From NCBI RefSeq assembly GCF_000771745.2, contig NZ_JPSL02000040.1, positions 124,001 through 188,000 on the forward strand: DNA of 64,000 nt. The letters run 5' to 3'. The DNA is from Thermus filiformis. Lineage in GTDB: Bacteria > Deinococcota > Deinococci > Deinococcales > Thermaceae. A program made the translations under genes and the position numbers. Of the stretch, positions 48,685 to 60,074 are shown piece after piece (the first letter of the stretch is position 1; each line of letters starts with the position of its first letter). The notes beneath the pieces were generated by a model that made no database searches, was not told the DNA's origin, and saw only the letters and a program-made list of their open reading frames with translations.

Positions 48685-50007
48685 ATGCGCGCCCACATCG
48701 TAACCTTCGGCTGTCAGATGAACGAGTACGACTCCCACCTGGTGGCGAGCGAGCTGGTGAGCCTGGGGTGGGAGCTGGTGGACACGGTGGAGGAGGCGGA
48801 CTTCGTCCTGGTCAACACCTGCGCGGTGCGGGGCAAGCCGGTGGAGAAGGTCCGCTCCCTCCTGGGGAAGCTTCGCAAGGAGAAGGAAAGGCGGGGCCTC
48901 CTCATCGGCCTGATGGGCTGCCTGGCCCAGCTGGACGAGGGCAAGCAGATGGCCCAAAAGTTCGGGGTGGACGTCCTTTTGGGCCCCGGGGCCCTCACCT
49001 CCTTGCCGGAGGCCCTTAAGGGGAACGAGCGCTTCTGGGACCTCACCTTCCGGGACGACCTTTTGGACTACATCCCCCCGCCCCCCAAGGGGGCCCTCTC
49101 CGCCCACGTGACCATCATCCGCGGGTGCAACCACCACTGCACCTACTGCATCGTCCCCACCACCCGCGGCCCCGAGGTCTCCCGCCACCCCGACCTCATC
49201 CTGAAGGAGGTGGAGCTTTTGAAGCAGGCGGGGGTGGTGGAGGTCACCCTCCTCGGCCAGAACGTGAACTCCTACGGCAAGGACCAGCCGGGCTTTCCCA
49301 GCTTCGCCGAGCTCCTCAGGATGGTGGGCGGGATGGGCATCCCCCGGGTGCGCTTCCTGACGAGCCACCCGGTGAACTTCACCGACGATATCCTCGAGGC
49401 CATCGCCGAGACCCCCGCTATTTGCCGCTACATCCACCTCCCCGTCCAGTCGGGCTCGGACCGGGTCCTGCGCCGGATGGCCCGGGAGTACCGCCGGGGC
49501 TTCTACCTGGACCGGATCCGGAGGATACAGGAGGTCCTGCCGGACGCCGTCCTTTCCACCGACATCATCGTGGGCTTCCCCGGGGAGACGGAGGAGGACT
49601 TTCAGGAAACCCTTTCCCTCTACGACGAGGTGGGCTACGACCAGGCCTACATGTTCATCTACTCCCCCCGCCCCGGCACCCCCGCCTACAAGCACTTCCA
49701 GGACCTGCCGCGCGAGGTGAAGGTGGAAAGGCTAAAGCGCCTTATTGAGAAGCAGAAGGAGTGGAGCTACCGGAGGAACCTGGCCTGGGTGGGGAAGACG
49801 GTGGAGGTCCTGGTGCGGGGGGCGGCCAAGGAGGAGGGGTACGTCCAGGGGCACGACCGGGGGAACCACCCCGTCCTCATTCCGGCGGAGCAGGCCCCCC
49901 GGCCGGGGCTTTACCGGGTGGAGGTCAAGCAGGCCACGCCCCACCTCCTCTTCGGAGAGGTGGTGGGGGCCACGGCTTCCGCCCCCATCCCTCTGCCCGT
50001 GGCCTAG
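48685..50007 (+). CDS. miaB: tRNA-2-methylthio-N6-isopentenyladenosine synthase
   Basis: 440 residues. An N-terminal UPF0004 domain with three Cys ([24 protein letters not shown]) binds the auxiliary 4Fe-4S cluster; radical SAM motif [14 protein letters not shown]-terminal TRAM domain ([20 protein letters not shown]). It methylthiolates i6A37 of tRNAs reading UNN codons. GGGAGGAAG precedes ATG 48685. The downstream small gene starts ten bases after the stop. Confidence 0.97.
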   Translation: MRAHIVTFGCQMNEYDSHLVASELVSLGWELVDTVEEADFVLVNTCAVRGKPVEKVRSLLGKLRKEKERRGLLIGLMGCLAQLDEGKQMAQKFGVDVLLGPGALTSLPEALKGNERFWDLTFRDDLLDYIPPPPKGALSAHVTIIRGCNHHCTYCIVPTTRGPEVSRHPDLILKEVELLKQAGVVEVTLLGQNVNSYGKDQPGFPSFAELLRMVGGMGIPRVRFLTSHPVNFTDDILEAIAETPAICRYIHLPVQSGSDRVLRRMAREYRRGFYLDRIRRIQEVLPDAVLSTDIIVGFPGETEEDFQETLSLYDEVGYDQAYMFIYSPRPGTPAYKHFQDLPREVKVERLKRLIEKQKEWSYRRNLAWVGKTVEVLVRGAAKEEGYVQGHDRGNHPVLIPAEQAPRPGLYRVEVKQATPHLLFGEVVGATASAPIPLPVA

Positions 50008-50016
50008 GAGGGGAGG

Positions 50017-50367
50017 ATGCGGGCGGTCCTTCCCCTTTCCGTGGCCCTGGCCCTGGGGCTTTTGGTCTTCGCGGCCTCGAGCTTCACCCCCTTAGGAGGG
50101 GTCCTGGCCCTGGCCCTGGGCGGCCTGGGGGGGGCGGGGGTCTACGCCTGGCAGGCCCGGCTGGTGCGGGGGGGGCTGGGCCCGGCGGCCCGGGAGCGGC
50201 TTGCCTTCAAGGAGGCCTGGCGCAGGGGAGGGCGGCTTACCCCGGAGGACCTGGCCCCCTTCCTCCCCGAGGCCGAGGCCCGGGCGCTTTTGGAGGACCT
50301 GTGCCGGAGGGGGTTTTGCCGGAGGGAGGGGGAGGGGTATAGGTTTGATGAAGCGAGGAAGCGATGA
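50017..50367 (+). CDS. small membrane protein with winged-helix-like tail
   Basis: 116 residues: two hydrophobic helices (LPLSVALALGLLVFAASSF and LALALGGLGGAGVYAW), then a soluble part RGGRLTPEDLAPFLPEAEAR ... LLEDLCRRGFCRREGEGYRF that looks like a short winged-helix fold. The last codons (DEARKR) already run into the tandem-repeat array, which supplies the TGA stop. GGAGG before ATG 50017. Probably co-transcribed with miaB. Family unknown. Confidence 0.75.
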   Translation: MRAVLPLSVALALGLLVFAASSFTPLGGVLALALGGLGGAGVYAWQARLVRGGLGPAARERLAFKEAWRRGGRLTPEDLAPFLPEAEARALLEDLCRRGFCRREGEGYRFDEARKR

Positions 50368-50517
50368 AGCGGTGAAGTGGGGAAGCGGTGAGGCGAGGAA
50401 GCGATGAAGCGATGAAGCGGGGAAGCGGGGAAGCGGGGAAGCGGTGAACGCTGAACGGCTAACGCTGAACGGCTAACGCTGAACGCAAAGGGATTGAAGT
50501 GGTGAGGCGGGGAAGTG
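50347..50517. repeat. tandem low-complexity arrays: GATGAAGCG-type and AACGCTGAACGGCT-type
   Basis: First array (50347-50444): degenerate 8-9-base units of the type GATGAAGCG, GGGAAGCG, GTGAAGTGG, including three GGGGAAGC in a row. Second array (50447-50486): AACGCTGAACGGCT twice plus a partial unit. Then a relapse into GTGAGGCGGGGAAGTG. Non-coding except for the last codons of the preceding gene. With the duplication at 50531 it fills the 50368-50644 gap. Confidence 0.85.
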
Positions 50518-50530
50518 CCTCGAGGAGGGG

Positions 50531-50754
50531 GGGTGGAGCGGGAGGCCGAGGTGGTGGTCCTGGGGGCCGGGGTGGCGGGGCTCGCGGTGGCCCGGGCTTT
50601 GGCCGGGCGGGGGAGGCGGGGTTTGGTGGGGGCGGAGCGCGGGGGTGGAGCGGGAGGCCGAGGTGGTGGTCCTGGGGGCCGGGGTGGCGGGGCTCGCGGT
50701 GGCCCGGGCTTTGGCCGAGCGGGGAAGGCGGGTTTTGGTGGTGGCGGAGCGCCT
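50531..50754 (+). repeat. 112-bp tandem duplication of the DAO gene start
   Basis: Unit 1 (50531-50642) repeats unit 2 (50643-50754), the true 5' end of the next gene, with roughly ten mismatches by eye, mostly towards the end. GTG of unit 1 is at 50533 and of unit 2 at 50645. The offset of 112 is not a multiple of three, so initiation at unit 1 gives a frameshifted product. Confidence 0.9.
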
Positions 50755-51508
50755 GGGAGAGGCGAGCCGGGTGCCGGTGGCCTTGGTGAACCCTGTGCGG
50801 GGGAAGCGGGGGGTTTTGGTGCCGGAGGGGGCTTGGGCCCTGGAGGTGGCCCGGGCCTTCTACGCCCCTTTCGCCGAGCTCCGCTTCGGCCTCCTCCGGC
50901 CCGTCCCCGAGGCGGAGCGGGAGCGGTGGGCGTTGCGCCTTCAGGACCTTCCCCACACCTGGCGGCGGGAGGGGCTCTTTCTCCCCACAGCCTTCTGGCT
51001 CGAGCCCCGGCCCCTCCTGGAGCGCCTGGCCCAGGGGCTCGAGGTGGTCCTAGGCCGGGCGGTGGCCTGGGACGGCGCCCTCCACCTGGAGGACGGCCGC
51101 CGCCTCCGGCCGGAGGTCCTGGTCTACGCGGGGGGGGCCAAGGGGGCGGGGCTTTTCCGCCTGGGAGGGCGGTTCGTGGCCGGGCTCACCCTCCTTTTGG
51201 AGGCGTGGGTGGAGCCCGCCTTGAGCCACCGGGTCTCCCTGGCGGGGAACGCCCTCGGGGGGAGTTACCTGGACCGGGAGGAATACGAGGAGCCTCCCCC
51301 GTCCGAAGGGGAGGTGGAGTGGCTTTTGCAGGGGGCCGAGGCCCTTCTGGGCTACAGGCCCAAGGTGGTGGCCGCCTGGCGGGGGGTGCGCCTGCGGCTT
51401 CCCGAGCCCCTCTTCCCCATCCCCGGGGGGTACGCCCTTGCCGGGCTGGGCTCCACGGGCTTCCTCCTGGCCCCCCTCCTCGCCCGCCGGCTTGCGGATA
51501 AGCTTTAG
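50645..51508 (+). CDS. FAD-dependent oxidoreductase (DAO family)
   Basis: 287 residues. N-terminal dinucleotide motif [22 protein letters not shown], then [12 protein letters not shown] and a C-terminal FAD-contact region [23 protein letters not shown]. The layout fits a short D-amino-acid-oxidase-like flavoprotein; the substrate is unknown. GTG 50645 is the start, in the second copy of the duplicated 5' segment. mobA follows two bases after its stop. Confidence 0.85.
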   Translation: MEREAEVVVLGAGVAGLAVARALAERGRRVLVVAERLGEASRVPVALVNPVRGKRGVLVPEGAWALEVARAFYAPFAELRFGLLRPVPEAERERWALRLQDLPHTWRREGLFLPTAFWLEPRPLLERLAQGLEVVLGRAVAWDGALHLEDGRRLRPEVLVYAGGAKGAGLFRLGGRFVAGLTLLLEAWVEPALSHRVSLAGNALGGSYLDREEYEEPPPSEGEVEWLLQGAEALLGYRPKVVAAWRGVRLRLPEPLFPIPGGYALAGLGSTGFLLAPLLARRLADKL

Positions 51509-51510
51509 GC

Positions 51511-52065
51511 ATGTACACGGGCGCGGTCCTGGCCGGGGGGAGGTCCCGCCGCTTTGGGGAGGACAAGGCCCTTTACGTCTACCGGGGCAAGCCCCTCATG
51601 GCCTGGGTCCTGGAGAGCCTGGGAGGGGCAGAGGAGCGGTTCATCGTGGCCAACCGGCCCTACGCCTTCGGCGTGCCCGTCTACCCCGACCTCCTCCCGG
51701 GGGCGGACAGCCTCTCCGGCCTCCACACCGCCCTCGTCCACGCCCAGAACCCCTGGGTGGCGGTGGCCGCCTGCGACCTCCCCTTCCTCAGCCGGGCCTA
51801 CTGGGACTTCCTCTACGGCCTCGCCCTGGCTTCCCCCTACCCGGTGGTGGTCCCCTGGAACCCGGAGGGCCACCTCGAGCCCCTCATGGCCTTCTACCAC
51901 AAGGACGCTCTGCCCCAGGTGGAGCGGCAGATCCGCTCCGGGGACTTCCTCCTCCGCCGGGTGATGGAGGCCCTGGGGGCCACCTACGTCCCCGCGGAGG
52001 AGGTGGTGGCCCGCTTCGGGCGGGAGGTCTACCTCAACGCCAACCGCAAGGAGGAGCTTCCCTAA
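51511..52065 (+). CDS. mobA: molybdenum cofactor guanylyltransferase
   Basis: 184 residues. Nucleotidyltransferase motif [16 protein letters not shown], then [32 protein letters not shown] (metal Asp) and [14 protein letters not shown]. It attaches GMP to molybdopterin to form the bis-MGD or MGD cofactor. ATG 51511 comes two bases after the oxidoreductase stop, so the two are co-transcribed. No other moco genes are here. Its TAA stop gives the last A to repeat copy D. Confidence 0.92.
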   Translation: MYTGAVLAGGRSRRFGEDKALYVYRGKPLMAWVLESLGGAEERFIVANRPYAFGVPVYPDLLPGADSLSGLHTALVHAQNPWVAVAACDLPFLSRAYWDFLYGLALASPYPVVVPWNPEGHLEPLMAFYHKDALPQVERQIRSGDFLLRRVMEALGATYVPAEEVVARFGREVYLNANRKEELP

Positions 52066-52168
52066 TACCACCCCAGCTTGGCGCAAGCCAAGCTGGGGGC
52101 CCCGGTAAAACCTTTCCCAAGCCTCCCGACGGAGCCGCGTATGCGAAGGAAGCGGAAGAAAGGGGTAT
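52065..52168 (+). repeat. stop-codon-anchored hairpin repeat, copy D (104 bp, one hairpin)
   Basis: Same frame as copy A, with a third stem sequence: arms CCCCAGCTTGG / CCAAGCTGGGG around CGCAAG, then GGCCCCGGTAAAACC and the tail GGAGCCGCGTATGCGAAGG ... GGGGTAT. It starts at the last A of the mobA stop TAA and ends nine bases from the stop of the convergent lon gene. Confidence 0.93.
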
Positions 52169-52177
52169 AGGAAGCCC

Positions 52178-54568
<2,391 letters not shown>

Positions 54569-54605
54569 CTACCCCCATTCTACCCGGCGGCGGGGGGCGG
54601 AAGAA

Positions 54606-54638
54606 GGCCCGGTTTACAAAGCCAGGATGGGGTGGTTT
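54606..54638 (-). repeat. stop-codon-anchored repeat, remnant copy E
   Basis: Minus strand: AAACCACCCCATCCTGGC, then TTTGTAAACCGGGCC. Only the 5' end and one hairpin arm of the element remain, and the GGTAAA-like box is inverted or rearranged. It again begins at the last A of a stop codon, the TAA of the lipoprotein gene at 54638. Confidence 0.75.
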
Positions 54639-55153
54639 TAGAGCCCGGCCGTTGCCGTGGCCTTCAGGTTCCTGAGCCGGAGGGTGGCCCCCACCGACCC
54701 CACTCCCCCCACCTTGGCCCCCAGCCAGAAGCGGCCATTGTTTACCCCCTGGGCCAGGGCCTCGCCCCCCTGTTGGCCCAGGGTGAAGGGGGCGCTCGAG
54801 GCCGCCATGAGGTCTATCCGGCCCAGGTAGGTGTCCTTCTGGCCCACGTCGCAGACGTAGTAGAGGTCGCCGAGCGGCGTGCACCCCGCGACCTCGAAGT
54901 TGCCTTCAAGGCGGACGTAAAGGTCCAAGGAGACAGGGGCAAAGGGGGAGAGCTCCGCCTCCCCGCCCAGGAGGACCTTCTGGACCTGGACAGGGGGCCG
55001 CTCAAAGGAGAGGCCGGCCTTGGGGTAGACCACCTTCCCCGCCGTGTTCGGCGCGTTGAGGGGGATTTCCTGATCCGGCAGGGGCACCGTGACCGTGAAG
55101 GAGCAGGCCGAAAGGAGGCCCAAAACCAGGGTGGCGAGAAGGGTCCTGCGCAC
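54638..55153 (-). CDS. lipoprotein of unknown function, 171 aa
   Basis: GTG 55153 gives a lipoprotein signal (VRRTLLATLVLGLLSACSF). An upstream in-frame start at 55219 would overlap pyrD and lose the signal. The mature part is beta-rich (SLDLYVRLEGNFEVAGC, DLYYVCDVGQKDTYLG) with two Cys that may bond, resembling Thermus exported beta-sandwich proteins of unknown role. Divergent from pyrD with overlapping -10 boxes. Confidence 0.75.
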   Translation of the reverse strand: MRRTLLATLVLGLLSACSFTVTVPLPDQEIPLNAPNTAGKVVYPKAGLSFERPPVQVQKVLLGGEAELSPFAPVSLDLYVRLEGNFEVAGCTPLGDLYYVCDVGQKDTYLGRIDLMAASSAPFTLGQQGGEALAQGVNNGRFWLGAKVGGVGSVGATLRLRNLKATATAGL

Positions 55154-55164
55154 GGGCCTCAGCT

Positions 55165-55171
55165 TACAATA
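55165..55171. promoter_or_regulatory. overlapping divergent -10 elements, pyrD and lipoprotein
   Basis: TACAAT (plus, 55165-55170) lies seven bases before the pyrD ATG 55178. TATTGT (minus, 55166-55171) lies 12 bases before the lipoprotein GTG 55153. They share five bases. Confidence 0.5.
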
Positions 55172-55177
55172 TCCGGG

Positions 55178-56206
55178 ATGCACCGGCTCCTTTTCGCCCT
55201 GGACCCCGAGGCGGCGCACGAGCTGGCCCTGGCCCTTTTGGTCTTCTGGTCGGAGAGGGGGCCCTTGCTGGAGGTGCCGGCGCAGCTTCTTCGGGTGGAG
55301 GACCCCAGGCTCCGGGTGGAGGCCCTGGGCCTTTCCTTCCCCAACCCCTTGGGCCTGGCGGCGGGGATGGACAAGGACGCCCGGGCCCTTGCCGCCTGGT
55401 GGGCCCTGGGCTTCGGCTTCGCCGAGGTGGGGACCCTCACCCCAAGGCCCCAGGAGGGGAACCCAAGGCCGAGGCTCTTCCGGCTTCCCGAGGACCGGGC
55501 CCTCATCAACCGCATGGGCTTCAACAACCGGGGGGCCGAGGCGGCGGCGGAAAGGCTTCGGCGCTTCCGGGCGCGGGAGCTGGCCTTTCCCGTGGGGGTC
55601 AACCTGGGGAAGAACCGGGATACGCCCCTAGAGCGGGCGGCGGAGGACTACCTAAAGGCCCTGAGGGTCCTGGAGCCCCACGGGGACTACTTCGTCCTGA
55701 ACGTGAGCTCCCCCAACACCCCGGGGCTTCGCACCCTCCAGGAAGGCCCTTTTTTGGACGAGCTCCTCGCCCGGCTCCGCCCCGCCACGGCCAAGCCCCT
55801 CCTCCTCAAGGTGGCCCCGGACCTCTCCTGGGAGGCCCTGGACCAGGTGGCGGCCCTCGCCCTAAAACACCGCCTCCAGGGCCTGGTGGCGGTGAACACC
55901 ACCCTGGCCCGGGAGGGGCTCCGTAGTCCCTTGGCCCGCGAGGCCGGGGGGCTTTCCGGCAGGCCCCTGAAGGGAAGAGCCCTGGAGGTCCTCAAGCACC
56001 TGGCCCAAATCCCGGGCCTCGCCCTGGTGAGCGTGGGCGGGGTGGAGACCGCTTTGGACCTTTGGGAGCGGCTGAAGGCGGGGGCGAGGCTGGTCCAGGT
56101 CTACACGGGCTTCGTCTACGGGGGGCCCCTCTTCCCCCGGCGCCTTCTCCTGGGGCTTTTGCGGATCCTCGAGGCCGAGGGAATCCGCTCCCTGGCCGAG
56201 CTCTAG
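55178..56206 (+). CDS. pyrD: dihydroorotate dehydrogenase, class 2
   Basis: 342 residues. The N-terminal amphipathic helix HRLLFALDPEAAHELALAL is typical of membrane-associated, quinone-linked class 2 enzymes. NPLGLAAGMDKDA, INRMGFNNRGA, VLNVSSPNTPGLRTLQ with the catalytic Ser, and LVSVGGVETALD (FMN phosphate). It oxidises dihydroorotate to orotate. Unlike the Thermus ZO5 pyr operon as I recall it, pyrD here is separate from and convergent to pyrRBC. ATG 55178 is near-leaderless. Confidence 0.96.
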   Translation: MHRLLFALDPEAAHELALALLVFWSERGPLLEVPAQLLRVEDPRLRVEALGLSFPNPLGLAAGMDKDARALAAWWALGFGFAEVGTLTPRPQEGNPRPRLFRLPEDRALINRMGFNNRGAEAAAERLRRFRARELAFPVGVNLGKNRDTPLERAAEDYLKALRVLEPHGDYFVLNVSSPNTPGLRTLQEGPFLDELLARLRPATAKPLLLKVAPDLSWEALDQVAALALKHRLQGLVAVNTTLAREGLRSPLAREAGGLSGRPLKGRALEVLKHLAQIPGLALVSVGGVETALDLWERLKAGARLVQVYTGFVYGGPLFPRRLLLGLLRILEAEGIRSLAEL

Positions 56207-56237
56207 GTGCTCCGCCTAGGCTTTGGCCAGGATGCCC

Positions 56238-56714
56238 CTAGACGACGAGCCGGCAGCCCGAGCGGAGGGTGAGCTCCACGGGGGAGACGTGCCGCCAGGC
56301 CCCGTCCTGGCGCAGGTGGAGGACCAGGAGGGTGTAGGGGTCAAAGACCACCACGTCCTTCACCCCCTGGGAGAGGTAGAAGCGGGGTCCGATCTCCAGG
56401 TCCTTGGCCTCGTATCCCCGGCTCACCACCTCCACCACCGCTTCTGGCAGGAGGGATAGGGCCTCGTCCGTCTCCTCCGGCTCCTGGCAGAAGATGGAGA
56501 TGTCGGGCCGCGTGTAGGACCCGTCGGGGAAGCGTATGTAGACGTCCGCCACGTGGACGCACCCGCACCCTCCCTCTTTTGGCCGGATGCTTGCCCGGAT
56601 GCGGTCCACCGCCTTCTGGTGGCGGTAGGTGGGGTGGGCCTCCCAGAGGGGAAGCCCGCCCACCCACTCCAGCTTAAGGCCGAGGGCGTCCGCCTCCAGA
56701 AGCGTCTTCAGCAT
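56238..56714 (-). CDS. Uma2/DUF820-family putative restriction-like nuclease
   Basis: 158 residues, PD-(D/E)XK fold: ADVYIRFPDGSYTRPDISIF gives the catalytic Asp, and LLPEAVVEVVSRGYEAKDLEIG the Glu and Lys. YLSQGVKDVVVFDPYT is typical. Many Uma2 members are numerous, mobile and of unknown role. ATG 56714 lies four bases after the pyrC stop, so it is read with the pyr operon, and the end nearly meets the convergent pyrD. Confidence 0.88.
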   Translation of the reverse strand: MLKTLLEADALGLKLEWVGGLPLWEAHPTYRHQKAVDRIRASIRPKEGGCGCVHVADVYIRFPDGSYTRPDISIFCQEPEETDEALSLLPEAVVEVVSRGYEAKDLEIGPRFYLSQGVKDVVVFDPYTLLVLHLRQDGAWRHVSPVELTLRSGCRLVV

Positions 56715-56718
56715 GCCC

Positions 56719-57992
56719 CTACACCACCCGGTGGACCACCCGGCCCTCCACCAGGGTGAGGACGGGCCAGCCCTCCAGGACCCACCCCGCCCAGGGGCTG
56801 TACCGGGCCTTGGAGGCGAAGCGGGAGGGCTCCACCCTCTTTGGGGCGGGATCTATGAGGGCCAGGCTCGCCTCGGCCCCCTCCTCCAGGTGGAGGGGGG
56901 GAAGGCCCAGGACCCTGCGGGGGCCGTCGGTGAAGAGCTCCACGAGCCTCGCCAGGGGAAGGCCCCTCTTGACGTAGAGCTCGGTGTAGAGGAGGGGGAA
57001 GGCCACCTCGAGGCTGGGAATCCCGAAGGGGGCCCTTAGGAGGTCCATCTCCTTCTCCGCCTGGGTGTGGGGGGCGTGGTCGGTGGCCACCGCGTCCACC
57101 GTTCCGTCCAGAAGCCCCTCCAGAAGGGCCTCCCGGTCCTCCTCCGTCCGGAGGGGCGGGGCCACCTTATAAAGGGGGTCCAGGGAGCGGAGGCGCTCCT
57201 CGGTGAGGGTGAGGTGGTGGGGGGTGGCCTCGGCGGTCACGGGAAGGCCGGCCCGCTTGGCCTCCCGGAGGAGCTCCACCCCCCGCCGGGTGGAGAGGTG
57301 CTGGACGTGGAGCCGGGGCCTCCCCTTGGCCTGCCTCAGGGCGTAGCGGAGGACCTCCAGGTCCCGGGCGATGCGGGCGGACTCGGCCTCGGGGGGGTTC
57401 CCGGGCAGGCCCAGCTCCTCGGAGAGGGCCCCCTGGTTCATCACGCCGTTTCCCCGCAAGGAGGCGTCCTCCGCGTGCACCGCCACCGGCAGGCCCCAGG
57501 CCCCCGCCTGGACCAGGCCCAGGGCCAAGACGCCCGCGTCCTCGTTCGTCCGGCCGTCGTCCGTGAGGAGGACGGCCCCCGCCGCCTTCAGAAGGGCCGC
57601 CTCCGTGATCCGCTTCCCCTCCTGGCCCAGGGTGAGGGCGGCCGCCACATGGAGCCGGGCCAGGCCCAAAGCCCGGCCCCTTTCCCGGAGGGCGGCCACC
57701 GCCTCCGGGGCGTCCACGGGCGGGAGGGTGTTGGGCATGGAGACCACGTCCGTGTAGCCGCCCTTCGCCGCCGCCAAAAGGCCCGAGGCCAGGTCCTCCT
57801 TGGCCTCCTGGCCGGGCTCGCGCAGGTGGGCGTGCAGGTCCAAGAACCCGGGGACCAGGTACCGCCCCTCCCCCTCCACCACCTCGTCCACCGGGGCGGG
57901 GGTGAAGGAGATCCGCCCCTCCACCACGTAAACGTCCCCGGGACCCCGCTCGCCCCTTGCGTCCAGAAGGCGCACGTTCCGAATCAAGAGCC

Positions 57993-57996
<4 letters not shown>
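56719..57996 (-). CDS. pyrC: dihydroorotase
   Basis: 425 residues from ATG 57996 ([18 protein letters not shown]). Metal ligands in [28 protein letters not shown] and [15 protein letters not shown]. It is a type I (long) dihydroorotase; in Aquifex-like systems type I forms a complex with the transcarbamoylase. It cyclises carbamoyl aspartate. ATG 57996 overlaps the pyrB stop (ATGA). Third gene of pyrR-pyrB-pyrC. Confidence 0.97.
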
Positions 57997-59485
<1,489 letters not shown>

Positions 59486-59490
59486 TCACT

Positions 59491-59520
59491 CCTTTCCGGC
59501 CTCGCGGGACCGGATTAAAG
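59491..59520 (-). promoter_or_regulatory. PyrR-binding RNA loop over the pyrR Shine-Dalgarno
   Basis: Minus strand: CTTTAATCCGGTCCCGCGAG then GCCGGAAAGG. It matches the known PyrR loop pattern (UUUAA...GUCC.G.GAGGC...AAGG), with CCGG pairing to CCGG around the loop. AAAGG continues into GAG, the Shine-Dalgarno for ATG 59482. Binding by PyrR-UMP would hide the ribosome site, a translational block rather than a terminator switch. Confidence 0.85.
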
Positions 59521-59529
59521 GCCGAACCC

Positions 59530-59558
59530 ACCCTACCTTTCCCGGGGCAAAAAATCAA
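59530..59558 (-). promoter_or_regulatory. pyr operon promoter
   Basis: -35 TTGATT (59553-59558), 17-base spacer, -10 TAGGGT (59530-59535), predicted start about 59523, just ahead of the PyrR loop. The -35 lies inside the U-run of the upstream terminator. Confidence 0.7.
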
Positions 59559-59576
59559 GGCCCCCGGCTGGGGGCC
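59549..59576 (-). terminator. terminator of the SPW gene
   Basis: Perfect 7-bp stem GGCCCCC / GGGGGCC with loop AGCC (59559-59576), followed by TTGATTTTTT. Transcription from the SPW gene ends here. The same U-run is used as the pyr -35. Confidence 0.88.
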
Positions 59577-59625
59577 CCAGTCAAGCCTTTGCCAAGCCTC
59601 TAACAAGCACCCAGCCGGGGTGGCC

Positions 59626-59964
59626 TCAGGCGGCGTGGGGCTTTTCCCGGGTGACCATGAGGGCGAAGAGGCCCACCAGGACGCCCACGATCACCGCGTT
59701 CCAGGTGGCGCTTCCCGTGCCGGAGAAGCCCAGGATCCAGGGGGAGAGGATGAGCCAGACGCCCAGAAGAAGGTTCACCCACTCCTCCCAGACGGGCCCG
59801 CCCCTGAGGTGCATAAGGGCCAGGAGCGCCACGAGGATGCCCACGACAACGCTGTTCCAAAGGGCGTTCGTCAGGGAGGTGTACCCAAGAAGCCACGGAG
59901 ACAGGAGAAGCCAGAGTCCCAGCACCAGGTTGGCCCAGTCCTGCCACGGCGCGGTCCGGGTCAT
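59626..59964 (-). CDS. SPW-repeat membrane protein
   Basis: 112 residues, four membrane helices in two halves. Each half carries the SPW motif: LLLSPWLLGYTS and LILSPWILGFSG. ATG 59964 follows GGAGG by eight bases; GTG 59973 overlaps that site. The family is often near respiration or stress genes, but its function is unknown. The promoter seems to carry a CRP/FNR-type site. Confidence 0.88.
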   Translation of the reverse strand: MTRTAPWQDWANLVLGLWLLLSPWLLGYTSLTNALWNSVVVGILVALLALMHLRGGPVWEEWVNLLLGVWLILSPWILGFSGTGSATWNAVIVGVLVGLFALMVTREKPHAA

Positions 59965-59988
59965 GCGCTTCACCTCCTTTCCACACCC

Positions 59989-60032
59989 ATGCTAAACCCG
60001 GTTGCGCGAAGAAAAGTGTGATCTTTATCACC
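59989..60032 (-). promoter_or_regulatory. SPW promoter with CRP/FNR-family site
   Basis: TGTGATCTTTATCACC (60017-60032) matches TGTGA-N6-TCACA in nine of ten positions. The -10 box is TAGCAT (59989-59994), with predicted start near 59982, which puts the site centre near -42. That is the class II activator position, and there is no good -35 box, as expected for an activated promoter. Confidence 0.65.
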
Positions 60033-60062
60033 CTCCCCCCGCCCCGGATTTTTCGTCCGGGG

Positions 60063-60068
60063 TACAAT
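60063..60068 (+). promoter_or_regulatory. -10 element of sbcD
   Basis: TACAAT six bases before ATG 60075, leaderless spacing. The CRP-like site lies about 35-50 bases upstream and could affect this gene too. Confidence 0.5.
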
Positions 60069-60074
60069 GACCCC

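Noticed and set aside
50347-50517. CRISPR array
   Set aside because: Units are 8-14 bases, directly adjacent and degenerate, with no spacers and no cas genes.
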